A DNA stretch of 64,000 nt from CAWGXG01 sp963826505 (lineage in GTDB: Bacteria > Chloroflexota > Anaerolineae > Aggregatilineales > Aggregatilineaceae), in assembly GCA_963826505.1 (NCBI GenBank), contig CAWGXG010000008.1, positions 124,001-188,000 of the forward strand. The letters are read 5' to 3'. A model generated the notes under the pieces. The model made no database searches and was not told where the DNA came from. It saw only the letters and a program-made list of their open reading frames with translations. Shown piece by piece: positions 35,060 through 44,611 of this stretch. Made by a program: the position numbers and the translations under genes. Positions within the stretch are counted from its first letter, which is position 1, and each line of letters opens with the position of its first letter.

Positions 35060-36064
35060 ATGACCACGTTGGTGACTACTGTTACAGAAACCCTGCGCTA
35101 TCGGGGCAAGCTCGGCCAATGGAGCTGGGCGTTGCACCGCATCGCCGGGTTGGGTACGCTGCTGTTCCTGATGCTGCACGTGATCGATACATCGTGGGCG
35201 GCCTTTTATCCAAACGATTATGAGCAGGCTATCCGAGAATACCAAAGCCCGTTGTTCACGATCGGCGAATTCATTCTGATCGCGTGTGTAGTCTACCACG
35301 CCTTTAATGGACTTCGGATTATTCTGTTCGATTACAAACCGGAGTGGTGGTCCTATCAGGGGCGGGCGGGCAATTTCGTCTTTCTGGCGACGGTCGTTGT
35401 GTTGGCTCCCACCTTTGGGCTGATGTTGGGCCATGTAGCCGACTTTTACGGCACAAAGGGACGCGATATTGCCGGGCTGAGCGAAATTCTCAAAACCCAG
35501 GCGCAGTTCGCCATCGGGTTTGTGGTGGTTATGGTCGTAGCTCTGGTGCTTTCGGCGCTGTATGGCTTGATTGTGCGCAGCGGCGGCGTGTTCGCACTGC
35601 CGGGCCGTTTCGAATCGTCACTGTGGGCGTTTATGCGTATCTCCGGCGTGTTGATTCTCCCGTTGGTGTTCGGGCACCTGGCGATGATGCACGTGTTGCA
35701 GGGCGTTTTTGATATCACCGGAGGCGGGATCGATGTCATTGGGACGGACACCGTCAACCAGAGCGGCAAGGCCGTCGAATTTGTAGGACAGCGATGGGAT
35801 ATGCTGGTCGCCGGAGTGGCCATCTGGCGCATTTACGACGGGCTCCTGCTGGCGCTAGTGGTGGTCCACGGTTTCAACGGTCTGCGCTACGTCGTGAACG
35901 ATTATGCCCACGCCCCGCTGGTTAATCGCGCCTTGAACTGGGCGATTGTATTTGGCGCTGTGGCGCTGGTTGTGTTGGGAGTCGCGGCGTTGTTGGCCGG
36001 GGTGGATGCGACCGCCTATAAGATTGCGCAGGACATAAATTCTAGCCTTCCAATTGGGCAGTAA
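35060..36064 (+). CDS. sdhC: Succinate dehydrogenase membrane anchor, fused SdhC-SdhD
   Basis: A 334-aa membrane protein with about seven hydrophobic helices, more than twice the length of a usual SdhC. The first half resembles SdhC (GQWSWALHRIAGLGTLLFL, HVIDTSWAAFY, VYHAFNGLRIILFDYKPEWW). The second half resembles SdhD (FMRISGVLILPLVFGHLAMM, LLLALVVVHGFNGLRYVVNDY). Both halves carry an H-[AG]-FNGLR motif and candidate haem-binding histidines, which indicates an internal repeat. It anchors SdhA/SdhB in the membrane and passes electrons to quinone. It is first in the operon, followed by sdhA after 23 nt. Confidence 0.85.
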   Translation: MTTLVTTVTETLRYRGKLGQWSWALHRIAGLGTLLFLMLHVIDTSWAAFYPNDYEQAIREYQSPLFTIGEFILIACVVYHAFNGLRIILFDYKPEWWSYQGRAGNFVFLATVVVLAPTFGLMLGHVADFYGTKGRDIAGLSEILKTQAQFAIGFVVVMVVALVLSALYGLIVRSGGVFALPGRFESSLWAFMRISGVLILPLVFGHLAMMHVLQGVFDITGGGIDVIGTDTVNQSGKAVEFVGQRWDMLVAGVAIWRIYDGLLLALVVVHGFNGLRYVVNDYAHAPLVNRALNWAIVFGAVALVVLGVAALLAGVDATAYKIAQDINSSLPIGQ

Positions 36065-36087
36065 GCCGGACGCTTTAGGGGACGACT

Positions 36088-37887
36088 ATGCAAACACACG
36101 AATTCGATGCAGTGATTGTTGGCGCGGGGGGCGCGGGATTGATGGCAGCGCTGAATGCCTCTCGCCAGGTGAAGACCGCTGTGATCAGCAAGCTCTACCC
36201 GACCCGTTCCCACACGGGGGCGGCTCAGGGTGGGATCGGGGCTGCGCTGGGGAATCTCGAAGAAGATCACCCGGAATGGCACGCTTTCGACACGGTCAAG
36301 GGCGGTGATTATCTCAGCGATCAGAATGCCGCGCTGGTGCTGGCGCAAGAAGCGATTGATGCCGTGGTCGAGCTGGAGCATTTGGGCCTGCCGTTCGATC
36401 GCACGCCGGAAGGACGCATCTCGCAGCGGCGATTTGGCGGCCATACAAGTGCCTTCGGGGGGGATCCGGTGCGCCGGGCATGTCACGCGGCCGATCGCAC
36501 CGGGCACATGATTTTGCAGACCCTGTACCAGCAGTGTATCAAGAATAACGTGAATTTCTTCGATGAATACCACGTCGTCGATCTTATTCGCAACGGCGAT
36601 GCGGTCGCGGGTGTCATTGCGGTCAATATTGACAGCGGCGAGCTGCATATCTTTCACAGCAAGGCGGTCTTGTTTGCGACGGGCGGCTGGGGCCGTGTGT
36701 GGGAAATTACGAGCAACGCCCATACGCTCACCGGGGACGGCAACGTGATCTCCTATCGCCGGGGCGTTCCCATGCAAGACATGGAGTTTTTCCAGTTCCA
36801 CCCGACCGGCATCTACAAGATGGGCATTCTGATCACCGAAGGCGTACGCGGCGAGGGTGGGGTGCTGCTCAACGACCGCGGCGAGCGCTTCATGGAGCGG
36901 TATGCGCCACACATCAAAGACCTCGCCAGCCGCGATGTCGTGTCACGCGCCATTTACCTTGAAATCGAAGCTGGGCGCGGCATCAAGGGCAAACGCTACG
37001 TCCATCTCGATGTCACACCTGAAACGGTCAATCGTTATCTGGCTGAGGCGGGCGAAACCCGGCGCATCACTGGTGAATACGTGGAAAGTAAGTTGCCCGA
37101 TATTCTCGATTTTTGCCGGACGTATCTGGGTGTGGACCCGGTCAAGGAACCTATGCCGATCCAGCCGACAGCGCACTACGGCATGGGCGGCATTCCCACC
37201 GATCTGCATGGGCGCGTCGTGCTTGATGCGCAGGGGACTCCGCTCCACGGGTGTTACGCGGCTGGCGAATGTGCGTGCGTGAGCGTACACGGAGCCAACC
37301 GCCTCGGCACCAACAGCCTGACCGATCTGATCGTGTTCGGACGCCGGGCAGGCAAGCACATGGCAGAATATTGCCAGGGAGCTAGCGTCACGCCGCTGCC
37401 AGCCAACCCCGCCGCCGAAATTCAGGCATCGCTCGATCGCATTCGCCAGGCCAACGGATCGCGCAAACCCTACGAGATTCGCAGCGAAATGCAGCATACG
37501 ATGATGCGGCATGTGGGTGTGTTCCGCACGGCGGAAGGCATCCAGGAAGCGGTGGACGATATCCGGCGGCTTCAGGATGAGTATCACAATAACCTCACCA
37601 TCGATGACCGGGGCAAGCGCTTCAACAGCGACCTGTTCGAGGCGTGGGAATTGGGCTGCTTGCTCGACATGGCCGAGGTGACGGCCGTCAGTGCGCTGGC
37701 TCGCGAAGAGAGCCGGGGGGCACATTCCCGCGAGGATTTCCCCAAGCGCAATGACGAAAAGTGGATGGTCCACACCCTGGCGTCCCGCGAGAAGGATGGG
37801 GGCATCAGCTTGAATCATGACAAGCCGGTGGATATGTCGCTGGCCAAGGAAGACCCCAAATTCAAGCCTAAAGAGCGCGTTTATTAG
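36088..37887 (+). CDS. sdhA: Succinate dehydrogenase flavoprotein subunit
   Basis: A 599-aa SdhA/FrdA. The FAD dinucleotide motif is DAVIVGAGGAGLMAALNAS. The covalent FAD histidine is in TRSHTGAAQGGIGAAL, the substrate-site region in FQFHPTGIYKMGILITEGVRG (written in parts: FQFHPTGI, ITEGVRGEGG), and HGANRLGTNSLTDLIVFG is present, with the C-terminal cap SREESRGAHSREDFPKRND. It oxidises succinate to fumarate on the cytoplasmic face. It lies between the fused anchor gene and sdhB. Confidence 0.97.
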   Translation: MQTHEFDAVIVGAGGAGLMAALNASRQVKTAVISKLYPTRSHTGAAQGGIGAALGNLEEDHPEWHAFDTVKGGDYLSDQNAALVLAQEAIDAVVELEHLGLPFDRTPEGRISQRRFGGHTSAFGGDPVRRACHAADRTGHMILQTLYQQCIKNNVNFFDEYHVVDLIRNGDAVAGVIAVNIDSGELHIFHSKAVLFATGGWGRVWEITSNAHTLTGDGNVISYRRGVPMQDMEFFQFHPTGIYKMGILITEGVRGEGGVLLNDRGERFMERYAPHIKDLASRDVVSRAIYLEIEAGRGIKGKRYVHLDVTPETVNRYLAEAGETRRITGEYVESKLPDILDFCRTYLGVDPVKEPMPIQPTAHYGMGGIPTDLHGRVVLDAQGTPLHGCYAAGECACVSVHGANRLGTNSLTDLIVFGRRAGKHMAEYCQGASVTPLPANPAAEIQASLDRIRQANGSRKPYEIRSEMQHTMMRHVGVFRTAEGIQEAVDDIRRLQDEYHNNLTIDDRGKRFNSDLFEAWELGCLLDMAEVTAVSALAREESRGAHSREDFPKRNDEKWMVHTLASREKDGGISLNHDKPVDMSLAKEDPKFKPKERVY

Positions 37888-37911
37888 TGCGGTAGATGGA
37901 AGAGGATTCCT

Positions 37912-38637
<726 letters not shown>

Positions 38638-38699
38638 GCTTGCCTGGTGGCCGGGCCCACAGCGGGATCGAGTCAACAGTCAAGGTGGATGTGTACAGG

Positions 38700-38735
38700 G
38701 TCACCGGCGACAGCGCGAGGATCGCCGGTGACTTT
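38700..38735 (+). terminator. Hairpin terminator after sdhB
   Basis: A perfect 11-bp stem (GTCACCGGCGA / TCGCCGGTGAC) with an 11-nt loop is followed by only a short TTT. It lies 62 nt after the sdhB stop and before the kinase gene. Confidence 0.6.
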
Positions 38736-38762
38736 ATGCCCTGGTGGGAGAGCACAGACATT

Positions 38763-39380
38763 ATGCTCGTTTTGTTAGAAGGCAACATCGCGGCGGGAAA
38801 GACGACTCTTGGGCGGCGGTTGGCGGCTGATAACGGGTTTGAGTTTGTGCCGGAACCGGTCGAACGCTGGCAGAGCGGGTTTGCCGCCAATCTCCTGGAA
38901 CGCTTCTACGCGGATACGCCGCGCTGGGCGTTTACGCTGCAAATCGGTGCTTTTGTGACACGTATGCAGGCCGTGCAAGCTCAACCCCTGGACGGCGCGC
39001 TTACCGTTTTCGAGCGGTCGATTTACTGCGATCGCCATGTATTTGCGTTGAATCTGCATCGGCAGGGCTTCATGGACGAGACGGAATGGGCGCTGTATGT
39101 CAATTTCTGGGAGCAATTTCGGCAGTCTGTACCTATTCCTGACGCAATCGTCTATCTGCGGACGCCTGCCGAAGAATGTTTTCAGCGTCTGCAAGATCGC
39201 GGGCGCGCCGAAGAACGGAACATTGCGCTGGCCTATTTGCAGCAGCTTGAAGCCTGCCATGATGAGTGGTTACTCGATTCCAGTGCTTCCGAAAGCCCGG
39301 TGATTGTGCTGGACGGGCTGCAAACCTGGACTGCGGCGGATGTCAGATTACGTCTGTCCGAGGTAGGCGCGCGCGGATGA
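38763..39380 (+). CDS. Deoxynucleoside kinase (dNK/dGK-dAK family)
   Basis: A P-loop kinase of about 205 aa: MLVLLEGNIAAGKTTLGRR gives the Walker A motif, FVPEPVERWQ the base-sensing region, FERSIYCDRHVFA the ERS catalytic motif, and IVYLRTPAEECFQRLQDRGR the LID arginines. It phosphorylates deoxynucleosides for nucleotide salvage. The longer upstream reading frame begins inside the terminator hairpin, so ATG 38763 is the start. It is followed after 16 nt by a response regulator gene. Confidence 0.85.
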   Translation: MLVLLEGNIAAGKTTLGRRLAADNGFEFVPEPVERWQSGFAANLLERFYADTPRWAFTLQIGAFVTRMQAVQAQPLDGALTVFERSIYCDRHVFALNLHRQGFMDETEWALYVNFWEQFRQSVPIPDAIVYLRTPAEECFQRLQDRGRAEERNIALAYLQQLEACHDEWLLDSSASESPVIVLDGLQTWTAADVRLRLSEVGARG

Positions 39381-39396
39381 TTACGAGGCGGGCATC

Positions 39397-39792
39397 ATGG
39401 GAGAGGAGTCCCCACGGCGAACAGGTAAGCGCGTTCTGATCGTTGATGACGATTGGATGGCGCGCGAGGTACTTGAAGCAGTGTTATCAGCGGCGGGGTA
39501 TGATGTGGTGTTGGCGAATAGCGGCGAAAAAGCTCTGGAGCTGGCGCGGCGCGACCCGCCGCATCTCGTATTGCTTGATGTGCGGTTGGGTGGCCTGAAC
39601 GGGTTTGCAGTATGCCGCGCCCTCAAAAGCGATCCACGTACCCGCGAAGCTCCAACAGTGATGATCACCGCCCTTGAAGCCGAAGAAGATCGCGAGCAGG
39701 CGATCGCGGCGGGGGCTGTCGGCTTCGTTGCCAAACCTTTCCACTTCCCTGATCTGTTAGCACAGATTAAAATGCTGTTGCGAGAGACGTAG
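39397..39792 (+). CDS. Single-domain response regulator
   Basis: A 131-aa receiver domain with no output domain. The acidic pocket is LIVDDDW (about residue 12), the phospho-acceptor Asp lies in HLVLLDVRLGGLNGF (about residue 58), the Thr is in VMITALEAEED, and the conserved Lys is in GFVAKPFHFPD. It is probably a phosphorelay or protein-interaction regulator. No kinase gene is adjacent. Confidence 0.92.
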   Translation: MGEESPRRTGKRVLIVDDDWMAREVLEAVLSAAGYDVVLANSGEKALELARRDPPHLVLLDVRLGGLNGFAVCRALKSDPRTREAPTVMITALEAEEDREQAIAAGAVGFVAKPFHFPDLLAQIKMLLRET

Positions 39793-39877
39793 TCTCGCGC
39801 TAATGTAAGTGTCTCGGGTATTGGAGGCACCGGGAAAGCCCGGGCCATGCCCCGAATGTCTTCTACAGGGAGGGACG

Positions 39878-41920
39878 GTGTTTAGTCTCGTTGACGAACG
39901 GCAGCGCCGGCTGGTATTGGATTCCTTATGGCTGGGGGTGATTGGTGGTGCCGCTGCTAATATCTTCATTTTCATGCTCGACGTATCCAAAGATGTCTTT
40001 TTGAAAGGCATCGCGGGCTACCAAGCCCCCGGCCTGCCAAGCGAAGGCGGCCAGCTCGTCGAGGTTGTTGGTTCACATGGGTTGTGGCTGATCCCCTTAG
40101 TGACGGCTTTGGGTGGTCTAATTTCTGGGGTGTTGGTTTACTGGCTGGCTCCTCAGGCGGATGGCGACGGTACGGATGGCGTCGTCCACTCATTCCACAA
40201 GGCCGGGGGGGCTATTGCCGCGCGTGTGCCGCCGCTCAAGGCGTTCACATCGGCTGTTATTATCGGGTCGGGTGGTGCGACCGGGCGTGAAGGTCCGGCG
40301 GCTTCGATCGTGGCTGGTCTTGGATCGGTTTACGCCGATTTCCGCCACCGATCTGAAGATGAACGCCGGATGTTGATTCTGATCGGTATGGCGGCAGGGC
40401 TGTCGGCTGTCTTCAAAACTCCGATTGGCGCGGCGATTTTCGCCATCGAAGTGTTGTACTTTGATATGGAGTTTGAGACGGGTGCGCTGCTTTACACGAC
40501 TCTGGCGTCGGTAGTGGCGTATACGATCACAGGCGCGTTTTCTGGCTGGGAGCCCTTGTTCGTCGTGGCCTCCGACTTGGGGGCGGACAAACTAGGCGAC
40601 TACCTGGAATACGCGGTGTTGGGTGTCGCGGGCGGTGCAGTCGGCGCGATCATGCCTTACATTTTCTACAAAACGCGAGAAACCTTTCTGCGTATCCCCA
40701 TCCCCAACCATGTCAAGCCAGCTATCGGTGGCCTGTTCGTCGGCTTGATCGCTTTGCAATACCCGCAAATTCTGGCCAGCGGTTATGGGTGGATTCAGGA
40801 TGCGATTGACGGGCACATCGCGTTAGGGCTTCTCTTTGCCCTAATATTCGTCAAAATCATCGCGATGTCGCTTACTGTGGCGTCCGGTGGTTCGGGTGGC
40901 GTTTTTGCTCCGAGCCTGTTCGTTGGGGCGATGCTTGGTGGCGTGATGGCCAAGGTCTTCCACCAGTCCTCGGCGGCATTCGTGATGGTCGGCATGGCGG
41001 CGGTGTTTAGCGGAGCAGGGCGCGTACCTATCGCCACGCTGTTGATGGTGCCAGAACTTACCGGCGGATACCACTTATTGCCCCCAGCGGCGCTGGTCGT
41101 GACCTTGTCCTATCTCGTACAAGACTCGCTGACCCGGCGCACCAAGTACAAGAGTCTGTATGAGGCCCAGATTCCAACGCGCAGCTCACGCGATATCGAC
41201 CTCCTGGAAGGGGTTACGGTAGAACACGCCATGACCAGGCACGTCAACTCCGTGCCCAAAACCATGCCGCTCAAGGAATTGGCCAAACTCTTCGAGAAAA
41301 CCCACCATCACGGCTTCATGGTGTTGAATGAGGATGGAAAATTGTATGGCGTGGTGAGCCTGGGCGACCTTGAGCGTGCGATCGTGCAGCCGGATTTCGA
41401 GAAGTACACGGTCAACGACGTCACCACGACGGATGGCCTGGCTATCGGCTATCCCGACGAGTCGGTTAGTGTGGCTTTGTGGCGAATGGGATTGCGCCGG
41501 ATCGGGCGGCTGCCCATTGTCAGCCGCAAAGATGATCGTGAGCTGGTGGGCGTGCTGCGCCGTGAGGATATTATCCGGGCGTACGAGGAAGCCATTGCCT
41601 CCCGTAAGGAAGCGAGTTCGCGCCTGCGGGAACTGCGCGAGGCCCACGAGGGTAATATTCAAGTGCTTGAGGCGGACATTGGCGCCAAACATCCTTTCGT
41701 GGGGCAGTCCGTGCGCGAGATCGCGGCTAAAATTCCCGACGACTGCATCCTGGTTTCGATTCGGCGCGACAAGCGTGTGATCATCCCGCACGGCAACACC
41801 ATTATCCAGAGCGGGGATCACCTGGTAACGATTGCCAGCAAGACCTGTGTGGCGGACGCGCGTCGCGCATTGCAGGGCGTTGATCAGTCTGCTCTCCCCC
41901 CGGAGACGCCGACGTCGTAG
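39878..41920 (+). CDS. ClC-family chloride channel/antiporter with CBS pair and TrkA-C domain
   Basis: A protein of about 680 aa. Residues 1-430 form the ClC membrane domain with the selectivity motifs GSGGATGREGP, the GGSGGVFAPSL (GxFxP) loop and AAVFSGAGRVPIATLLM. Residues 450-580 are a CBS pair (MTRHVNSVPKTMPLKELAKL; LGDLERAIVQ; LVGVLRREDIIRAYEEA). Residues 600-670 are an RCK-C/TrkA-C domain (HPFVGQSVREIAAKIPDDCI, NTIIQSGDHLVTIA). The start at GTG 39878 is supported by GGAGG four bases before it; a frame opening at 39809 lacks such a site. The cytoplasmic domains suggest nucleotide-regulated gating. Confidence 0.92.
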   Translation: MFSLVDERQRRLVLDSLWLGVIGGAAANIFIFMLDVSKDVFLKGIAGYQAPGLPSEGGQLVEVVGSHGLWLIPLVTALGGLISGVLVYWLAPQADGDGTDGVVHSFHKAGGAIAARVPPLKAFTSAVIIGSGGATGREGPAASIVAGLGSVYADFRHRSEDERRMLILIGMAAGLSAVFKTPIGAAIFAIEVLYFDMEFETGALLYTTLASVVAYTITGAFSGWEPLFVVASDLGADKLGDYLEYAVLGVAGGAVGAIMPYIFYKTRETFLRIPIPNHVKPAIGGLFVGLIALQYPQILASGYGWIQDAIDGHIALGLLFALIFVKIIAMSLTVASGGSGGVFAPSLFVGAMLGGVMAKVFHQSSAAFVMVGMAAVFSGAGRVPIATLLMVPELTGGYHLLPPAALVVTLSYLVQDSLTRRTKYKSLYEAQIPTRSSRDIDLLEGVTVEHAMTRHVNSVPKTMPLKELAKLFEKTHHHGFMVLNEDGKLYGVVSLGDLERAIVQPDFEKYTVNDVTTTDGLAIGYPDESVSVALWRMGLRRIGRLPIVSRKDDRELVGVLRREDIIRAYEEAIASRKEASSRLRELREAHEGNIQVLEADIGAKHPFVGQSVREIAAKIPDDCILVSIRRDKRVIIPHGNTIIQSGDHLVTIASKTCVADARRALQGVDQSALPPETPTS

Positions 41921-41942
41921 GGCCGTGCGCGTGAAGAGAAAG

Positions 41943-41984
41943 AAACGCCCTCAATCGACAGTCAGGATTGAGGGCGTTTTTATA
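41943..41984. terminator. Bidirectional terminator
   Basis: A 14-bp stem (AAACGCCCTCAATC 41943-41956 / GATTGAGGGCGTTT 41966-41979) is flanked by A's on the left and T's on the right. It serves the convergent ClC and sugar dehydrogenase genes. Confidence 0.85.
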
Positions 41985-42013
41985 CGTAATGTAAATGGGG
42001 CTGTGTAGTTTGG

Positions 42014-43207
42014 CTAAGATGGCTCTATGCGCAGAACCGTACCATCCTGATCGACGACGTACATCTCGCCCGCTTCGTCTTCCCCGAATGAACTGATATG
42101 CCGCCCCGATTCGAGCGAAACGGTAGCCTCCCATTGGCCTGTGGCGTTCGGATGCGCGACCCAGATCGTGCCCGTACACCAATCCCCATAGAAATAATAG
42201 CCTTGCAAGCCGGGGATTTGCGTGCCGCGGTAGACGTAGCCGCCCGTCACTGAGCAGCGCCCGCTGCTGTGTGAGTATTCCAGGATCGGCCCTACGGCGT
42301 CCGAGGCTGCCGGGCGACCGGAATAGACATGCGTGCCTTCGTACGCATTCCAGCCGTAGTTCTGTCCGCCAGGGCTGTTGGCGGGTTGGAAGTCGATTTC
42401 CTCCCAGTTATTCTGTCCGACATCGGCCAGCAGCAGATCGCCCGTTTCGCGATCAAAGCTGAAGCGCCACGCGTTACGCAAGCCCCATGCCCAGATTTCG
42501 GGCCGGGCGTTGCTGTCCCCGACGAACGGATTGTCGGCGGGGATGGTATATCCCTCATCGCCGCTGACATCGATCCGGAGAAGGCTGCCTAACAATGTAC
42601 TGAGATTCTGCGCATTCCCTTGAGGATCGCCGCCGGAACCGCCATCACCGAACGAAATATAGAGATAACCGTCGGGCCCAAATATCATGTTTCCGCCGTT
42701 GTGATTGGCATACGGTTGTTGGACGTACATCAGCGAGACGGCGCTGTTCGGATCGGCAAGGTTGGGATCATCGGGCGAAACGGTATAACGTGCCACGACC
42801 GTATTCCCCGATCGATCCGTGTAATTGATGAAAAAGCGCCCGTTCTGGCTGTAAGCGGGATCGAAGGCCAGCCCCAACAACCCGCGCTCAGTGTAGCCGC
42901 TGCCCAGCGCCTCCTGGCTGACCAACCCGGAGATGTCCAGGAATGGCGTGCTGAGGCGCGTGTCGTCTGCGATGATCCAGATTTTGCCGTCCTGATCCAC
43001 GACGAACAGGCGGTTTGATCCGTCTCCGGCAGCCGTCACGAACAGCGGTCGCGTGAACCCTTTGGCGACTTCCACCAGGCGATAAGGGACAGGTTGGGCT
43101 GCTGGGCTGTGCTGGAGACGATCGTTGGTAAGCTGGCGATACGGCGCGAACGCTGCCACCAAAACCATCGGGAGCAGCAGCGCCGCCGTAAACGTGATCC
43201 GTTTCAT
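42014..43207 (-). CDS. Secreted PQQ-type sugar (glucose/sorbosone) dehydrogenase
   Basis: A 397-aa protein with a signal peptide (ITFTAALLLPMVLVAAF) and a six-bladed beta-propeller GSDH domain. Family motifs are FTRPLFVTAAGDGSNRLFVV, ERGLLGLAFDPAYSQNGRFF, YANHNGGNMIFGPDGYLYI with the active-site His, WGLRNAWRFSFDRETGDLL, DVGQNNWEEIDF and GGYVYRGTQIPGLQGYYFYGD. It is likely a soluble extracellular aldose dehydrogenase using PQQ. No PQQ synthesis gene lies in the window, so the cofactor may be scavenged. It is divergent from the hydrogenase cluster. Confidence 0.88.
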   Translation of the reverse strand: MKRITFTAALLLPMVLVAAFAPYRQLTNDRLQHSPAAQPVPYRLVEVAKGFTRPLFVTAAGDGSNRLFVVDQDGKIWIIADDTRLSTPFLDISGLVSQEALGSGYTERGLLGLAFDPAYSQNGRFFINYTDRSGNTVVARYTVSPDDPNLADPNSAVSLMYVQQPYANHNGGNMIFGPDGYLYISFGDGGSGGDPQGNAQNLSTLLGSLLRIDVSGDEGYTIPADNPFVGDSNARPEIWAWGLRNAWRFSFDRETGDLLLADVGQNNWEEIDFQPANSPGGQNYGWNAYEGTHVYSGRPAASDAVGPILEYSHSSGRCSVTGGYVYRGTQIPGLQGYYFYGDWCTGTIWVAHPNATGQWEATVSLESGRHISSFGEDEAGEMYVVDQDGTVLRIEPS

Positions 43208-43525
43208 CGTGAGTCCTCTTGACCTCCCGCGATTCGCCTCTTGGGAAACAGGGTGTGCTCATGTAAATCATAAGCATCTGGTGATAAGAGTGGCAAACGG
43301 CCACGGAAGCGGGGGCGATCACCGGTGAAAACGTTCTTGCTTCGCTCAAGTTTGTGTGGAGTTTCACAAAAGTGATTTACGTCATATCAAACATGGTCAT
43401 GCGCCACTGTGGGTGTTACGACGAGCTTGTTACCCTAAGAATGTGGCCGAAGGTCTGTATGCGTTTGATGACAGACTCTTTTGCTTTCGTTCGTGACGAC
43501 CAACGGAGCCTTGGCGGAGTAACAC
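43208..43525. promoter_or_regulatory. Control region between sugar dehydrogenase and hydrogenase operon
   Basis: A 318-nt gap. At 43351-43370 it holds TTTGTGTGGAGTTTCACAAA, a palindrome with 6-bp arms and an 8-nt spacer, resembling CRP/FNR-family sites. A second imperfect TGAT...ATCA pair follows at 43372-43388. CGGAGT precedes the hydB ATG. I cannot place a -35/-10 pair with confidence. The Crp/Fnr-type regulator at 54787 is one possible binder. Confidence 0.4.
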
Positions 43526-44596
43526 ATGAGTCTTTATATCCTATCCAAAGAGAGGTTGCCGGAGTTCGTCAAGTCATTACAAGCCAACTTTCGGGTGGTG
43601 GGGCCAGTCCGGACCGATCACCGGATTCGCGTTCGACGACATCACCCAACCAGGGCAACTTGAGCTTGACTACTCGACAACTATTCTCCCTCCAAAGAAA
43701 TACTTTTTACCCCAGCGCGAAACACTTTTTCGTTATGACACAGAGAAAGATGCGCAGGGCGTCCAACATATCCAGGTCCGCCCAGAATATCAGGATGTTC
43801 AACCGACTGTTATTTTTGGGGTGCATACCTGTGATATGCACGGCATCATGCTCTACGATAAAGTCTTCTCCGAAGGCTTTAGAGATGAGCATTACGAGGC
43901 GCGTCGCCAGCAGATATATATAATCGGCATCGAATGCTTGCACCCTTGCGACGAGGCGTCATTCTGCAAAGACATGGGGACCCTCAACCCCGTACCCGTG
44001 TATGACCTGCACATGACCGATATGGGCGATCACTACATGGTGGACGCGGGGACGCCGCGCGGCGAACAACTCTTGCTGGATCATGCCTTCGCCCAAATGG
44101 CCAAGAAGGAAGATATCCAGCAGTTGGGGCAGGTGCAGTCTGCGAAGTGGCCGCGCTTCCGCATGCGTTTGAAAATGAGCCGGGACCAAACCCCATCGCT
44201 GCTCACGCTCGGATACCGGGCAAAGATGTGGCAGGAATTGGGCGAGCGCTGCCTGGCATGCGGATCGTGCACCAACGTGTGCCCGACCTGTTTCTGCTTC
44301 GACGTGCAGGACGAAATCCGACATCACGATGGAATCCGGTGAACGTGTGCGCGTGTGGGATTCGTGCCAACTGCATGAATTTGCGTTGGTCGCGGGCGGG
44401 CACAATTTCCGCTGGAAGCAAGGCATCGCGCGTGCGTCACCGTTTGATGCGTAAGGGCAAGTACATCAAACAGGTTCATGGGCTGAGCGGATGCACCGGC
44501 TGTGGACGATGTGAGCGCGCCTGCCTGGTGGACATCACGATCCCTGGCACGCTCAATGCGCTGCACGATGAGATGCAGTTGCAAACGGGTGTATAG
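43526..44596 (+). CDS. hydB: Group 3b NiFe hydrogenase beta subunit, 4Fe-4S protein HydB (frameshifted)
   Basis: A beta (sulfhydrogenase HydB-type) subunit of about 355 aa: MSLYILSKERLPEFVKSLQ, then GFAFDDITQPGQLELDYSTT, FGVHTCDMHGIMLYDKVF, ECLHPCDEASFCKDMGT, CLACGSCTNVCPTCFCFDV, VWDSCQLHEFALVAGGHNF and LSGCTGCGRCERACLVDITI. The paired CxxCxxC-x-CP cluster motifs carry electrons to the flavin subunit. Three frameshifts break it, at about 43611-43614, 44318-44319 (extra C) and 44429-44433, yet homology is continuous across all three. It is first in the hydBGDA operon. Confidence 0.87.
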
Positions 44597-44611
44597 CGAG
44601 GAAGGATACCC

